Shown piece after piece: positions 43,362 through 54,041 of a DNA stretch of 64,000 nt. Location: contig CM074861.1 in assembly GCA_037501455.1 (NCBI GenBank), positions 37,464,001-37,528,000 on the forward strand, given 5' to 3'. The stretch is from Lantana camara (Eukaryota > Streptophyta > Magnoliopsida > Lamiales > Verbenaceae). The notes under the pieces are model-generated. The model ran no database searches, was not told where the DNA came from, and saw nothing but the letters and a program-made list of their open reading frames with translations. Made by a program: the position numbers and the translations under genes. Positions within the stretch are counted from its first letter, which is position 1. Each line of letters starts with the position of its first letter.

Positions 43362-45847
43362 TGTAACACCCCTTACACGTGGAGGTGTCACACCCCCGCA
43401 CTATAGCCTCGACCCACGTATGAAATGGAAAGTTCATACATAAATCAAAACTATAGCGAACGGGTGACAATGCAATACCAACAAGCTAGGCGGGAACTAA
43501 ACTATACATGCAATAAAATGAAGCGGAAGCACCGAATATTACATCAGTTTAGATAATACATATCTATCAATACATTAGCATTTCTTGCATATTGTTGATC
43601 AAAATCCAACACGTGATAGTAACATTCATAGCATAATACCAAAAGTTATGTACAAAACATGAAATGCTAGACTCTGTGGAATGTGTGACCTGACTCCACT
43701 CCCGCCTAGCACACGACCGCTCTCAAGTACCTGAAAGGTGGGGTGTCAGTCCATGGAAGACTGAGTGAGGCAGTAAATATATGTATAACACAAGTAACAT
43801 GCACGTTGTGACCTCGGGTAATGTTTTACTATGAAAGCAATATAAGTTTAAAATATAATACCCATCGCCCGAGATTACAACTGTCCAGTTTATTAATTGA
43901 AGTTTATATCATTGATAAGTGGCCCTGGCGAGTGAGGGCTTGTCCAACCTTACACCAATAGTGAATCATTACAGGCTAATTGAAATATTAAGTGATCAAG
44001 CAATTCATTTATGGTGCACACGTATTCATTTCATGAACTCCTTCACTCCGGGTGATGGTGGGTTTGCAAAGCCCTATCCATCCAGTCTACGCACGTCAGG
44101 AACATGACTCCTACGTGCGGGATTCCTTCCTCCACCAACCTCCTGGTGGATTCAGGGGTCATCCCAGTGTTGAGGGGTGTGTATAGAGCTACCCGTCAGC
44201 CCGATGCTTTCCCGGTTGACTCGTACACGTACCCTCGGGCCCAATGTGCTATCATGCTACTCGCCACTAAACAATCACTATAGTACAATACATGCATTGC
44301 TTTGCATGATTGTGCTATTAATCGAACCTCATGCATTGCTTTGCATTAGTCCAATTTGCTGAAACTGTTTTAACCGTTTAGAAAGAGTTTAAGAACGTAA
44401 GTAAACACATTTTTGGCTTTGAAAGTTCACATACGGTTATAGGGTGTTATACCATTATTCACTAAACCTCACCTTTCTTGTGAAATGCAACAAGGATACG
44501 TTCTAGGGAGCTTGTCCCTCGTTCACGACCTCGTGACCTGTGTAAACACGACGTGTATACATGAGTTATGACCTAAAATGGACCAAATATGACGAACGGC
44601 GGAAATGTGTCGAAACGATCATGAAAATGCAATGTGGTATCATAATATGTTGTTTCACATCATATTAGTACATATTATAGCAATTCGGGGTCAAAGAAGT
44701 CGTTGGATCGAGGGGCTAATTTCGTAATTTTATGCAGAAACTTTTGTTCTGCAACACAGGTGGGAACGGCCGTTCCAGGTCCTTTTGTAAAATGGGAACG
44801 GTCGTTCCCATAAAATTCCCAAAACGTGCCGGCGATTTTTCCCCCCTAAAGCGCGCCTTTGAGCTGGGAACGGCCCTTCCGGCGCAAGGCCAAAATGGGA
44901 ACGGCCGTTCCCATGCTCGGCCGCTTATATTTTGAAAAGGAATGGGAACGCCCGTTCCCACCAAGCCTTGAGGCTGGGAACGGTCGTTCCCTGCTTCTGC
45001 AACTGAAAAACAGAGCAGAAACAGAGTATGCTCTCGGGAAGAAACAACAAAGCAACAACCAATCCATTCTTGAACCCCAAATACTATAATTTCTGGAAGT
45101 ATGATGTAAACAACTTCAATACATGATAATATAGCACTTAGATACATAAAACCATGAAATATCATCAAGAATCCATGCTTCAAGCTCATGATCAACTCTT
45201 GAACATTCTTGCCAATTATCCAATTAATTCATGAATAAACCATGCTATAATTCATGATATGCTCATAGAATCATGCTTTGATCACCAATAACTCACTTAG
45301 CACATAAATTCTAAACCCTAGCTTCATCATTTATGATCATAAATCATGCCAAACCAACCTTGAAGCTAAGAAATGGATGAAGAAGAAGATGAGGATGATG
45401 ATGAGCTCTCAAAGCTTGGAAAACTTCTTGAAATCTTGATGATTGATGAAAAATATTCTTCTTCCCTTTTCTTCCAATGAATACCGAGAGAGAGATGGGT
45501 AGGTTTTGGCAAAGTTTGGATGAAATGAGCTTATGGAAGCTCATTGAAGAGTTATTACATGATTCATCCATGGAAATGTGTGAAAGTGCTCCATTTGCCA
45601 ATTAATCCTTCAAGTGTTTAAGTTATGCAATTGAGTAAACATGGTTTTAAAATATGCTCAATTTGGTCCGGAGAAGATCTTGCAATTAAGTCCCTAATAT
45701 TTTAGAAAATATTTAACTAGGGACAATTAGGAAATTTGGAAGGCTCTCGACCATTATTTCATGCAATAAATATTTTTCGTTATGAAATAAATTCAAATTT
45801 TACTATAATGATCGAAAATTATGATTAATAAAATTTGGGGCATTACA
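43362..45847 (-). repeat. 5' LTR of gag-only element
   Basis: 2486 bp, near-identical to 38332-40817, followed by the target duplication AGATA. The palindrome cluster is at 44762-44991. Confidence 0.93.
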
Positions 45848-45852
45848 AGATA

Positions 45853-47700
45853 TGATAGACTTGTTTCTAAATAATTATTGTTATATTCAGACAACCGATT
45901 TCTTCAATGGAAGAGCAAATTGTCTAAATAACTTAAGCGATGAATGATTTACAAAAAGTTTTAAAGGATAAAGATTTTCAAATCGCCCAACTTACGGACA
46001 AGTTGGAGAAAAGAATCGAAAAAAATTTATCCTCAATCCTCAAACTTTGTTCCAAGCTACTACAAATGGAAAGCAAGTAGGCTAGAGCCCTCAGGAACAT
46101 GAGTCAATGCACAAATATAAGCATTAATACTTTCATTCGTAATATTATCTATGCAAAAGTTGCAATGTATAATTGCAAACACAATTAATACTCAATATAG
46201 TGTACCAAATTTAAGATCTACAACATACAAAAATCATACACCAAATATAGTGACTCCTTAAGGGTGTTGATCGGTCATCGGTCACCAAATTTCAAACAGT
46301 TTGATGAGAAGGGCAATCCAAAGCAACATGTGGCTCATTTCATAGAAACATGCAATATTGCAAGAACATATGGTGCTCATCTAGTGAAACAGTTTGTACT
46401 ATCACTTAAAGAAAAGGCTTTTGAATGTTATATTAACTTGGAACCAAGGTCCATTGACAGTTGGGATCAAATGGAAAGAGTTTCTTAATCATTTCCATAC
46501 CACACATCGCATGGTAAGCATGATTGAGCTCACCACTGCAAAATAGTGAAAAAATGAACCTGCAACCGTTGGCGAGTATTAAGCTTAAATTGCAAAGTCA
46601 AACTCTCAGAATTATCCGCAGTGGAAATGTGCATTCAAGGAATGAATTGAGGATTCCTCTATATCTTACAACGGATCAAACCCTTCAACTTTGAAAAATT
46701 GGATACTCGTGCTCATGACATGGAACTCATGGAACTCTTTATTGTCAATCATGAAGTTAACTTCTCAACAAAAAAAAAAATCGAGAGAATGAATGGAGCA
46801 AAACTGGAACAAATGAGTCATTAGACATTAATTCAACTATTGTTGAAGTCCTTTTCTTCAATAGCAAATGTGAGGTTAAGATGGGAAGTCAATGCCTATA
46901 CAAATGAAAGACATCAACGCATCTTGAGGGAAATGAAAGAGAAAGAATACCCCTTTTTAGATTCAGATGTACCTAACGTTTTTGATAAACTATTAGCTAA
47001 GAAGTAGATTGAGCTCCCTAAACCAAAACGTCACGATGAAAGTGTTTTTTTATTATATAAAAGATCATGGATTTTGTGAATGATGAATGATCATCCTCGA
47101 TGATGGGGATACTACACAAGTGAATATCACCAATATCACAGCTTTACTAGTTATTGATAATATTCGTCAAAGTAAAAAGAATGTGATTATGTCATCCTCT
47201 TCCATGGGGACGTTAATGATTAAGTTTGATAGCCTAGACTCGAGTTTAGTTGAAGAAAAATCGATTGATGAATAGGAGAAAAATATGTTTGTTGAAAGTA
47301 AAGACAATGACAAATAGGTTTTGATGACGCATCGATGGGGGGCAAAAAAAGTACCATGTGTCATCAAAGAAATCAAATTCAACAAATGCATACAGACCAC
47401 CAGAAAAATACCGAGGGCAACTAAAATTCAAAAGTTGAAATACTTCCTGATAAGATTCTAAACTGTCAAATATATTCCTTAAATATGAGTATAAACTTTT
47501 TAAAATCAAGTAGAATAATACTCTTTAAACACGAGTATCAACTGTTTAAAATTACATCAAAAAAATACTCTTTAAATATGAGTATAAACTGTTTAAAATC
47601 AAATTCAAAAAATATTCCTTAAATACGAGGATAAACCGTTTAAAATCAAATTTAAGTGCACTTCTTGACACAAGTAAAAAATGTCTACAAATTTGAAAAA
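45853..47700 (+). pseudogene. Decayed gypsy gag region
   Basis: The readable core at 46264-46488 encodes IGHRSPNFKQFDEKGNPKQH, HFIETCNIARTYG, KQFVLSLKEKAFECY and LEPRSIDSWDQM. This matches the conserved Gag block of a plant gypsy group with 'FDGxGNPxxHVxxF' and 'WF..L...SI.SW..L'. Further traces follow (TRAHDMELM-like near 46705; ELPKPKRHDE near 47015, a segment preceding the zinc-binding part). Stops are frequent in all frames. No LTR was assigned; 'gggggcatctgttgatatg' at 47879 may mark the approach to one. It is unrelated in sequence to the Tekay Gag of this window. Confidence 0.7.
47467..47655. repeat. Tandem repeat of ~55 bp, about 3.5 units
   Basis: Units contain TACTCTTTAAATATGAGTAT then AAACTGTTTAAAATCAA with small changes. 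It follows the decayed gag. Confidence 0.75.
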
Positions 47701-48175
47701 AAATAGATTGAACTACGTCATGATTTGATCATCTTGATGGGGTACGTAGACAACTTGAATTAAATTTCAAGTTTAGTCATATCTTGATTGGTTACGCCCA
47801 ATTAGTGAACGATTTTGAGTATTTCAAGTCTCGTTTCCGTTTAAATTTTTAACATGTTCGTCCCCAAGTCTTGAAGTGGGGGCATCTGTTGATATGATTT
47901 TTTTTATAAAAAATATTTATATTCAAGAAGTTCATCAGCGTTCTTCACGGCATTCAACGAAATTCAATGTTTAATTTATAAATAAATCAAAAGACTTACG
48001 AATTAATGTTATTCAAATCAAACTAAAATTTGAGAAAGATCAAACCACTAAATCCGTCCAACATATATTATTTGGGTTCTTATTTGTTTGGAGGTCCAAA
48101 TTCAGAGGGTTTCAACTTTCTGGGACATCAACCAATTCTGAAAGTGAAAATGCAATTTCCGATATTCATCCACAA

Positions 48176-48810
48176 TAGGGTTGTCAATGGGTCGGATTTT
48201 AATCCGAATCCGCTCCGAGTCCGATCCGTATTTTAGCATATTCGTCCGATAAAAATATTCGATGGATCATATCCGATTGTAAATATTCGTTATCCGAAAT
48301 AAATGGAGCGAATATGGATTTAAGAAATCCGATCCGTTAAGAATCCGAATCCGATATTATATATAATATTTAATTAAATAAATTATTTACTAGTACATAA
48401 TATTAAGTAAAATGATTAAAATTAAAACTTTCACATATTTATCATTTTAAACAATAATAAATTTTAAATTTTTTACTCTAAAAATATATATTTTCTTTTA
48501 TTAATAAGTTTAAATTAATTAATTTTAAATAAATATAAACAAAACTATCAAATAATTCATTAAATAATAATTATTTATTAAATATTATGTAATTATATTT
48601 ATTTTTTATATCAAATTTGTTATTTAAAAAAATAAATTTTATTACTAATCGGGTCGGATCTTTTATCGGATCAGATCCGACCCGATTATATATGGATTAA
48701 AAACAATGAATCCAAATCCTATAGGATTCGGATTCGGATCCGATATTCGGATTCTCTTATCGGATTCGGATCCGGAATCTCCTGATCCGGTCCGAATCCG
48801 ACCCGTTGAC
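48176..48810. mobile_element. hAT-like MITE, second copy
   Basis: Nearly identical to 17933-18574; two differences noticed in the body (near 48326 and 48694). The left end TAGGGTTGTCAATGGG is intact. The right end stops at CCCGTTGAC, lacking the last AGCCCTA. The flanks (CATCCACAA on the left, CATTCCACAA on the right) look like an imperfect target duplication, so the end was lost on or after insertion. Confidence 0.85.
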
Positions 48811-51062
48811 ATTCCACAAGTGTTCACAACAAAACAAACCAAGCCCAATAATTAGGCCCAAGACGATTTAAACATAATTAAAATAAATCCACAAATATCA
48901 ATTATAAGGATAAATTGTACCAATGTCCGTTACCATAAGAACCAAGTTTCGCCGAAGTCCAAACACGTACGATTATGTTAAATGATACTTTTAACTAAAT
49001 TTACATTACTTTAATATAAAGATTTCACGCCTTTATCTTATTTCAAACCCACGCACACATATTCCGCAATAGATTTCTTCCTACAATATTTCATCTCTTA
49101 GGAGAGTGAATTGTTTGATTTTTTCTTTTAATAAGATAATTATTTCTCTCTTTTAATTTCAATCACCTCTCACTTGATATGTATGAACAGATGAAATAGA
49201 AAATGAAGTAAGAAAATGCTGGACGAAGTCTGCTATAAGCTCATCCCGAGAAGCGGCATAAAATTCTTTGACAAGGCCTAGGATTTCTCCAGTGAGGTCG
49301 GGCAGGTTACTTTTCGTCAACGGTCTTACCGTCTAACCGTTGGTACTCCGCATCTTCACGGAGAATTCAATTTCACCGGGTACAGCCCAACTATGCAGTA
49401 CATCAGCGGCTCTCTAAGGCTTCGATGTACTAGTACCTGCCACCATATATCTTTCTCAGGAGCACATACACAAATGGAATTTATTTCTCGTACGATACAA
49501 AATGACCCTGAGTAGAAAACTTTTACAGATGAAACGATTTCAACTAGCTACAAGGCCATTAGAAAGCTCTATAACAAGAGTTTGAGGAACCTATGCCCTC
49601 AGGCAGACATCGAAAAGGGGACGAAAACAGTCTCTTTTATCTGATTTGGATTCTTTGATCGTAGAAAAATACGCGATCGATTTACTATCAGCTTTCCTAT
49701 ATCGTCCAATTCTTGATATAAATGAATCCAATCTACTTGTCTTACGTTGGAGTTTGGATTTGAGAACAACCTCATGGAAGAATCATGCCGACCCCTCAAG
49801 AGGGATAGTTGTGAGAGAGATATTGTTGTTCGAGTTGGAGTTGATGATATAATAACATAATATTAATAACCATAAATATTTAAAGAAGAGGCAAAATATT
49901 AGTCTATATATATATATCAACTTTACGTAGAATATGGAATCATATTTAAAATTGATGCCGACTCACAATCAAATGCCAATGTCTTATGGGGCAATGGCTG
50001 CAAAATTGTGAAAGCCAAATTTTAAATTGTTCTTACAATCAGATTGAAACTTTTATCAAACTTTTCTTTTTCGAAGCCTTTTGGTTTCGGCTAACAAGAG
50101 GATTATTTTATTCCAAATTTAATTCGGTTAAATCTAATAAATTATATTGATAATTATATAACACTTGCAATATATAAAAATACACATTCTTTTTAAAATT
50201 TCCACCGATTAGACTTGGATCCGAAAAGCATTAGACAATTTTGAATGGCAAATTTGCAAATGCAAAAAGGGGGTGGAAGTGAAAACATTTTGTAGTGGGA
50301 GTATGCCTTAGTGGAATTATCCCAAAATATTGAACTAAAAAGAAAGTCACTTTCGACGTATATACATATATATATGTGTAGGCAACTATTAGAGAGCCCA
50401 CGAGTGATGTTGACAACCAAATTAAGCTTGATCAAAATTCCATTAGAATGTTTTGTTTAATTACATAATTGACCCACTTTTACGTTGAATTTCCAACTGC
50501 AGCCGCCAATTCCACAAAATCTTACATTGTGCATGTACATGCACATATCCAATATTTAATGTTTTCTAATATACTTTCACCTTTAATTTGACTCTGCCAA
50601 CACCAAATCCAGCATTTTACTATGACTTGGCTTCCCATGCTTGATGCTTTTTTCTTCTTTTTTCCCCTTGTTTAAATATGTCAAATTCCACTCATTATTG
50701 TGTTGAAAAATGAAGAGGGAGAAGAAAAACTATACTTAAAACTTTATTCAATAATTTTCCTAAAAAAATAAAATAAAATAAAACATTTTCTCTGCAAATA
50801 AAAAAATTCTGATTTGTTAAAAAAACTACGGTCGACTAATTATGATTAGACCCTTCGTTTAATTTACAGAAAATTTAAAGGGTTAGACTTTTATTCAAGA
50901 ATTTTTATACCCTTTTCATAATCAACGTCGGGATCGAATCAATTTTTGACATAGAATTTTTGTAATGATCAATGAAAAATCAAATTACACGTTTTTCTCA
51001 ATTTGTCTAAGACTATGTGATGGACTTAATTTCTAACAAATCCTAAAAAAATTAATGAATAT
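48811..51062. other. Low-copy DNA, mostly unrecognised
   Basis: 48813-48950 is related to 17860-17932 plus 18583-18640 (paralogous flanks). A GC-richer coding-like patch lies at 49216-49513. The rest is A+T-rich with no clear gene, repeat or RNA. Confidence 0.45.
49216..49513 (+). pseudogene. Unrecognised coding-like patch with one in-frame stop
   Basis: From ATG at 49216 the frame reads MLDEVCYKLIPRSGIKFFDK, a TAG after 21 codons, then continues open for about 75 codons to TAG at 49511-49513. It includes VTFRQRSYRLTVGTPHLHGE and FNFTGYSPTMQYISGSLRL. Base composition and amino-acid variety differ from the A+T-rich surroundings. I do not recognise the family. It could be a captured gene fragment or chance. 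Confidence 0.3.
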
Positions 51063-52094
51063 TGTTGGATTTTCTATTTAGTGGTCTCACATATTTAATT
51101 AAATTGTACATAGGCTGTAACGCCCCGGTTTCCGGATGAACAGGTAAGCACGCCACGTGTGTGTTTTGAGCGTAGGTTTTATTTTATTTCTTTTAATTTC
51201 ATAATATGCTTACGTGGCATTCATATTTTATAAAATTCATGAAACATTATTTATATTAATTCTTTAAATTCATATCATCTAAAATATTATTTCATGACAC
51301 GAAAATGTTTATTGCATGAAATCAATTACCGAGAGTGATAGAATTACCAAATTGTCCCTAGTTAAATATTTTCTAAAAATTTGGGGACTTAATTGCATGA
51401 TTTCTAAGGACCAAATTGAGCATAATTTTAAATCATGACATACTTTATTGTATAACTTAAAGACTTCAAGGATTGATTAGCAATTTGGCATAATTCACTC
51501 AAACCAAGAAGGGAATGTATCGATATCATCTCTTCTCCCACATTCTTGATCATTTTTCAACCAAAATATTTGCCAAACATATCCATCTCTCTCGGTATTC
51601 ATTGGAAGAGAAGGGAAGAAGATAAATTGCTATCAATCATCAAGATTTCAAGAAGTGTGACAAGAAATTGAGTGATCATCATCATCATCATCATACTTCT
51701 TCATTTCTTTCCATTTTCAAGGTTGGTTGAGCATGATTGGATGATTTGATCATATTTGAATGAGCTAGGGTTTGAATGATATATGCTAGATGTGTTCTTA
51801 GTTGTGCAAAACATGATTGAAGGATTATTTCATGAATTATTGCATGAATTTGAGCTTGAAAAATGGAATATATGGCTTGAATGATCAAGCTTGATCATGA
51901 ACTTGAAAGCATGACATCTTGTTGATATAGCATGTTTTAGGTGTCTAAGTATTATATTATCATGTATTGAATGTGTATGCATCATATTTCCATAAATTAT
52001 AGCATTTGGGGAGCAAAATTGGCTTTTGGTTGCTTTGGTGTTTTCTTCCCGAGAGCTTCCCCTGTTTCTGCTCTGTTTTTCAGTTGCAGAAGCA

Positions 52095-52320
52095 GGGAAC
52101 GACCGTTCCCAGCCTCAAGGCTTGGTGGGAACGGGCGTTCCCCTTTGTTTTTCAAAATATGCGCGGCCGACTATGGGAACGGCCGTTCCCATTTTGGCCT
52201 AAGGGCCGGAAGGGCCGTTCCCAGCAGAGGCGCGTTTTTAAAATTGAAAACGTTGGTGCGTTTTCCGGGCAACGGGAACGACCGTTCCCAGTTTCAAAGG
52301 AAACCTGGAACGGCCGTTCC
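52095..52320. repeat. Six palindromes GGGAACGNNCGTTCCC in 5' LTR
   Basis: 52095-52110, 52127-52142, 52173-52192 (20-bp perfect palindrome ATGGGAACGGCCGTTCCCAT), about 52208-52222 (degenerate), 52274-52289 and 52307-52320. The same set is at 59589-59814 in the 3' LTR. Confidence 0.92.
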
Positions 52321-53313
52321 CAAGGGGCTGACAGTGTAAAATTCACTGCATAAAATTACGAAAATGACCCCTCGATTTAACGACTTCTTTGACCCCGAAT
52401 TGCTATAATACGTGCTAATATGATGTGAAACCAAAAGTTATAATACCACATTGCATTTTCGAGGTCGTCTCGACACGTTTTCGCCGTTCGTCCTATTTTG
52501 GCCATTTTAGTGCATGTCTCATGGTTATGCATTGTATTTGCACAGGTCACGAGGGCGTGGACGAGGAGCAGGCTCCTTAGAACGCTACTTTATTTTATTT
52601 TGCAAGAAAGGTGAGGTTTTGTTTTGGTAAAATTAACCCTACCACCCGTACGTGCTAGTTTTCGGCCAAAACCTATTATAGTTATAACCGTTTTCAAAGT
52701 AATAAACATTTCAAGCAAGAATGTATCGATTGTAATGATTTTCAATGCATGTTGGCGAGTACATGATTGCACGTGGGCCCGAGGGTAATTCTTGAGCCAA
52801 CCGGGAAAGCAAGGGCTGACGGGTAACTCCTGAATTATCCTCACATTGTTGGGATCAACCCCGAAGCCACTAGGAGATTAGTGGTGGAAGGAGTTCCGTG
52901 TCTAGAGGGTCATGTCCTCTACACACACCATGTCGTGGATAGTCGAGCCTTGCAAACTCGCTATCACCCGGAGGAAGAAGGAGACTGGGGATTAATCCGG
53001 AATGTCGGGTTATCCTCGGGTTATTGCATGTTTTCAAGAATGAAATTGTCTATGTGAGCACTTAATGAATTGCATGATCACTTATTTATCAAGCAAGCAA
53101 GCATGTTCACGTATTGTTCACGATTGGGAGTTCGGTTGGAGATTGCCCTTACTCGCCGGGGCCACATGTTCATGATATTGACAAGAATGATTAATGAAAC
53201 GTGTTTAAAATGGATAGCTGTAACCTCGGGCCAAGGATGAGATTTCTTGAACTATATAATCATTGTCTTCTAAAAGTCTTTACCCGAGGCTACAACTTGC
53301 ATGTGGCGTGTGT

Positions 53314-53321
53314 TATATATA
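53314..53321 (+). promoter_or_regulatory. Probable TATA box of Tekay LTR
   Basis: TATATATA lies upstream of CTCACTCAGTCTTC (from 53332). That downstream string is shared by the 2.66-kb solo LTR, the 3.9-kb solo LTR and, in reverse, the gag-only element (GAAGACTGAGTGAG), so it may mark the transcription start. The 3' LTR equivalent is 60808-60815. Confidence 0.45.
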
Positions 53322-53794
53322 TTTATTGCCCCTCACTCAGTCTTCGGTAGACTGATACTTCACTTTTCAGGTACCTTTTGAGCGTGGTTGTGCTAGGCGG
53401 GAGTTGGTCGAGTCCTGCATTTATCACGGGTCTAGTGTTGTACCTTTCATGTACATACTTTTGCTAGATATCATGTTATGTTCAGGATTAGTACATTTTG
53501 AATACTTAATGATGTATATTATTGATAGACCCTAATGTATTGATCAGTGATGGTACCTATATGTATCTATGAGTAAATATGGTACCTATTTATATATAAA
53601 TGACTTTCTTGCTTCCGCTTTTATATTCATGTTTGTTAATTATATTGGGGAGAGTGTCCCGCCTAGAGCGTCGTTTTGTTGTCACCCGTTCGCTGTGGTC
53701 TTAGTTTATGTATGAACTGTCCATTTCATACGTGGATTGAGGCTACAGTGCGGGGGATGTGGCGCCTTGGGGTCTAGGGTGCTACATCTACAGG

Positions 53795-53806
53795 TGGTAT
53801 CAGAGC
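53795..53806 (+). other. Primer-binding site of Tekay element
   Basis: TGGTATCAGAGC, 8 bp after the 5' LTR. Initiator tRNA-Met type. Confidence 0.92.
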
Positions 53807-54041
53807 CCGGTTGCAAAACCGAGGTTCTCGAGTCGTGTCGAGTCAGTCTAGGTCGCACGGCATAGGATTATGTGGTATTTGGGAGTCTGCATTGGGCTGA
53901 TTCACTTGATTTACTCCCTTATTCGCATTAATTGTACTACTTGATCTTTCTTGAATATGTGTTACTTGATATTATGGAAATTGTATGCACCCATTTGCAT
54001 ATATTGACCGAACCACGCATGTTTAGTGATCTAATTTCAGG

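Larger units (their letters stand above)
42352..43980 (-). repeat. Tandem duplication (~815 bp) of leader plus partial LTR
   Basis: 42352-43165 and 43167-43980 are near-identical, each with leader, primer-binding site and the first ~625 bp of the adjacent LTR (plus-strand order). The junction lies near 43166, where LTR sequence (AATATTA) switches to leader sequence (TCATCAAGTTAATGC). The partial LTR carries the variants of the right-hand LTR (GTTATGTAC, GACTCCACTC), so it was copied from that side. Confidence 0.85.
38332..45847 (-). mobile_element. Gag-only gypsy element (TR-GAG architecture), 7.5 kb
   Basis: Two 2486-bp LTRs at 38332-40817 (3') and 43362-45847 (5') are flanked by AGATA at 38327-38331 and 45848-45852. 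Only four mismatches between the LTRs were seen by eye, so insertion is recent. The internal region has a primer-binding site, an intact gag ORF, a hairpin array, a pre-polypurine-tract hairpin and a polypurine tract, but no protease, reverse transcriptase, RNase H or integrase. Next to the 5' LTR there is an 815-bp tandem duplication of leader plus partial LTR. Gag and cis-signals match the Tekay element at 51116-61280, a plausible source of missing functions. Confidence 0.9.
51116..53786 (+). repeat. Tekay 5' LTR
   Basis: 2671 bp, TGTAACGCCCCGG...GGGTGCTACA. Contains the palindrome cluster and a promoter-like TATA region. Confidence 0.97.

Noticed and set aside
52095..52320. CRISPR-like array
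   Set aside because: Repeats are short palindromes of unequal spacing inside a retrotransposon LTR in a plant genome, without uniform repeats, unique spacers or cas genes.
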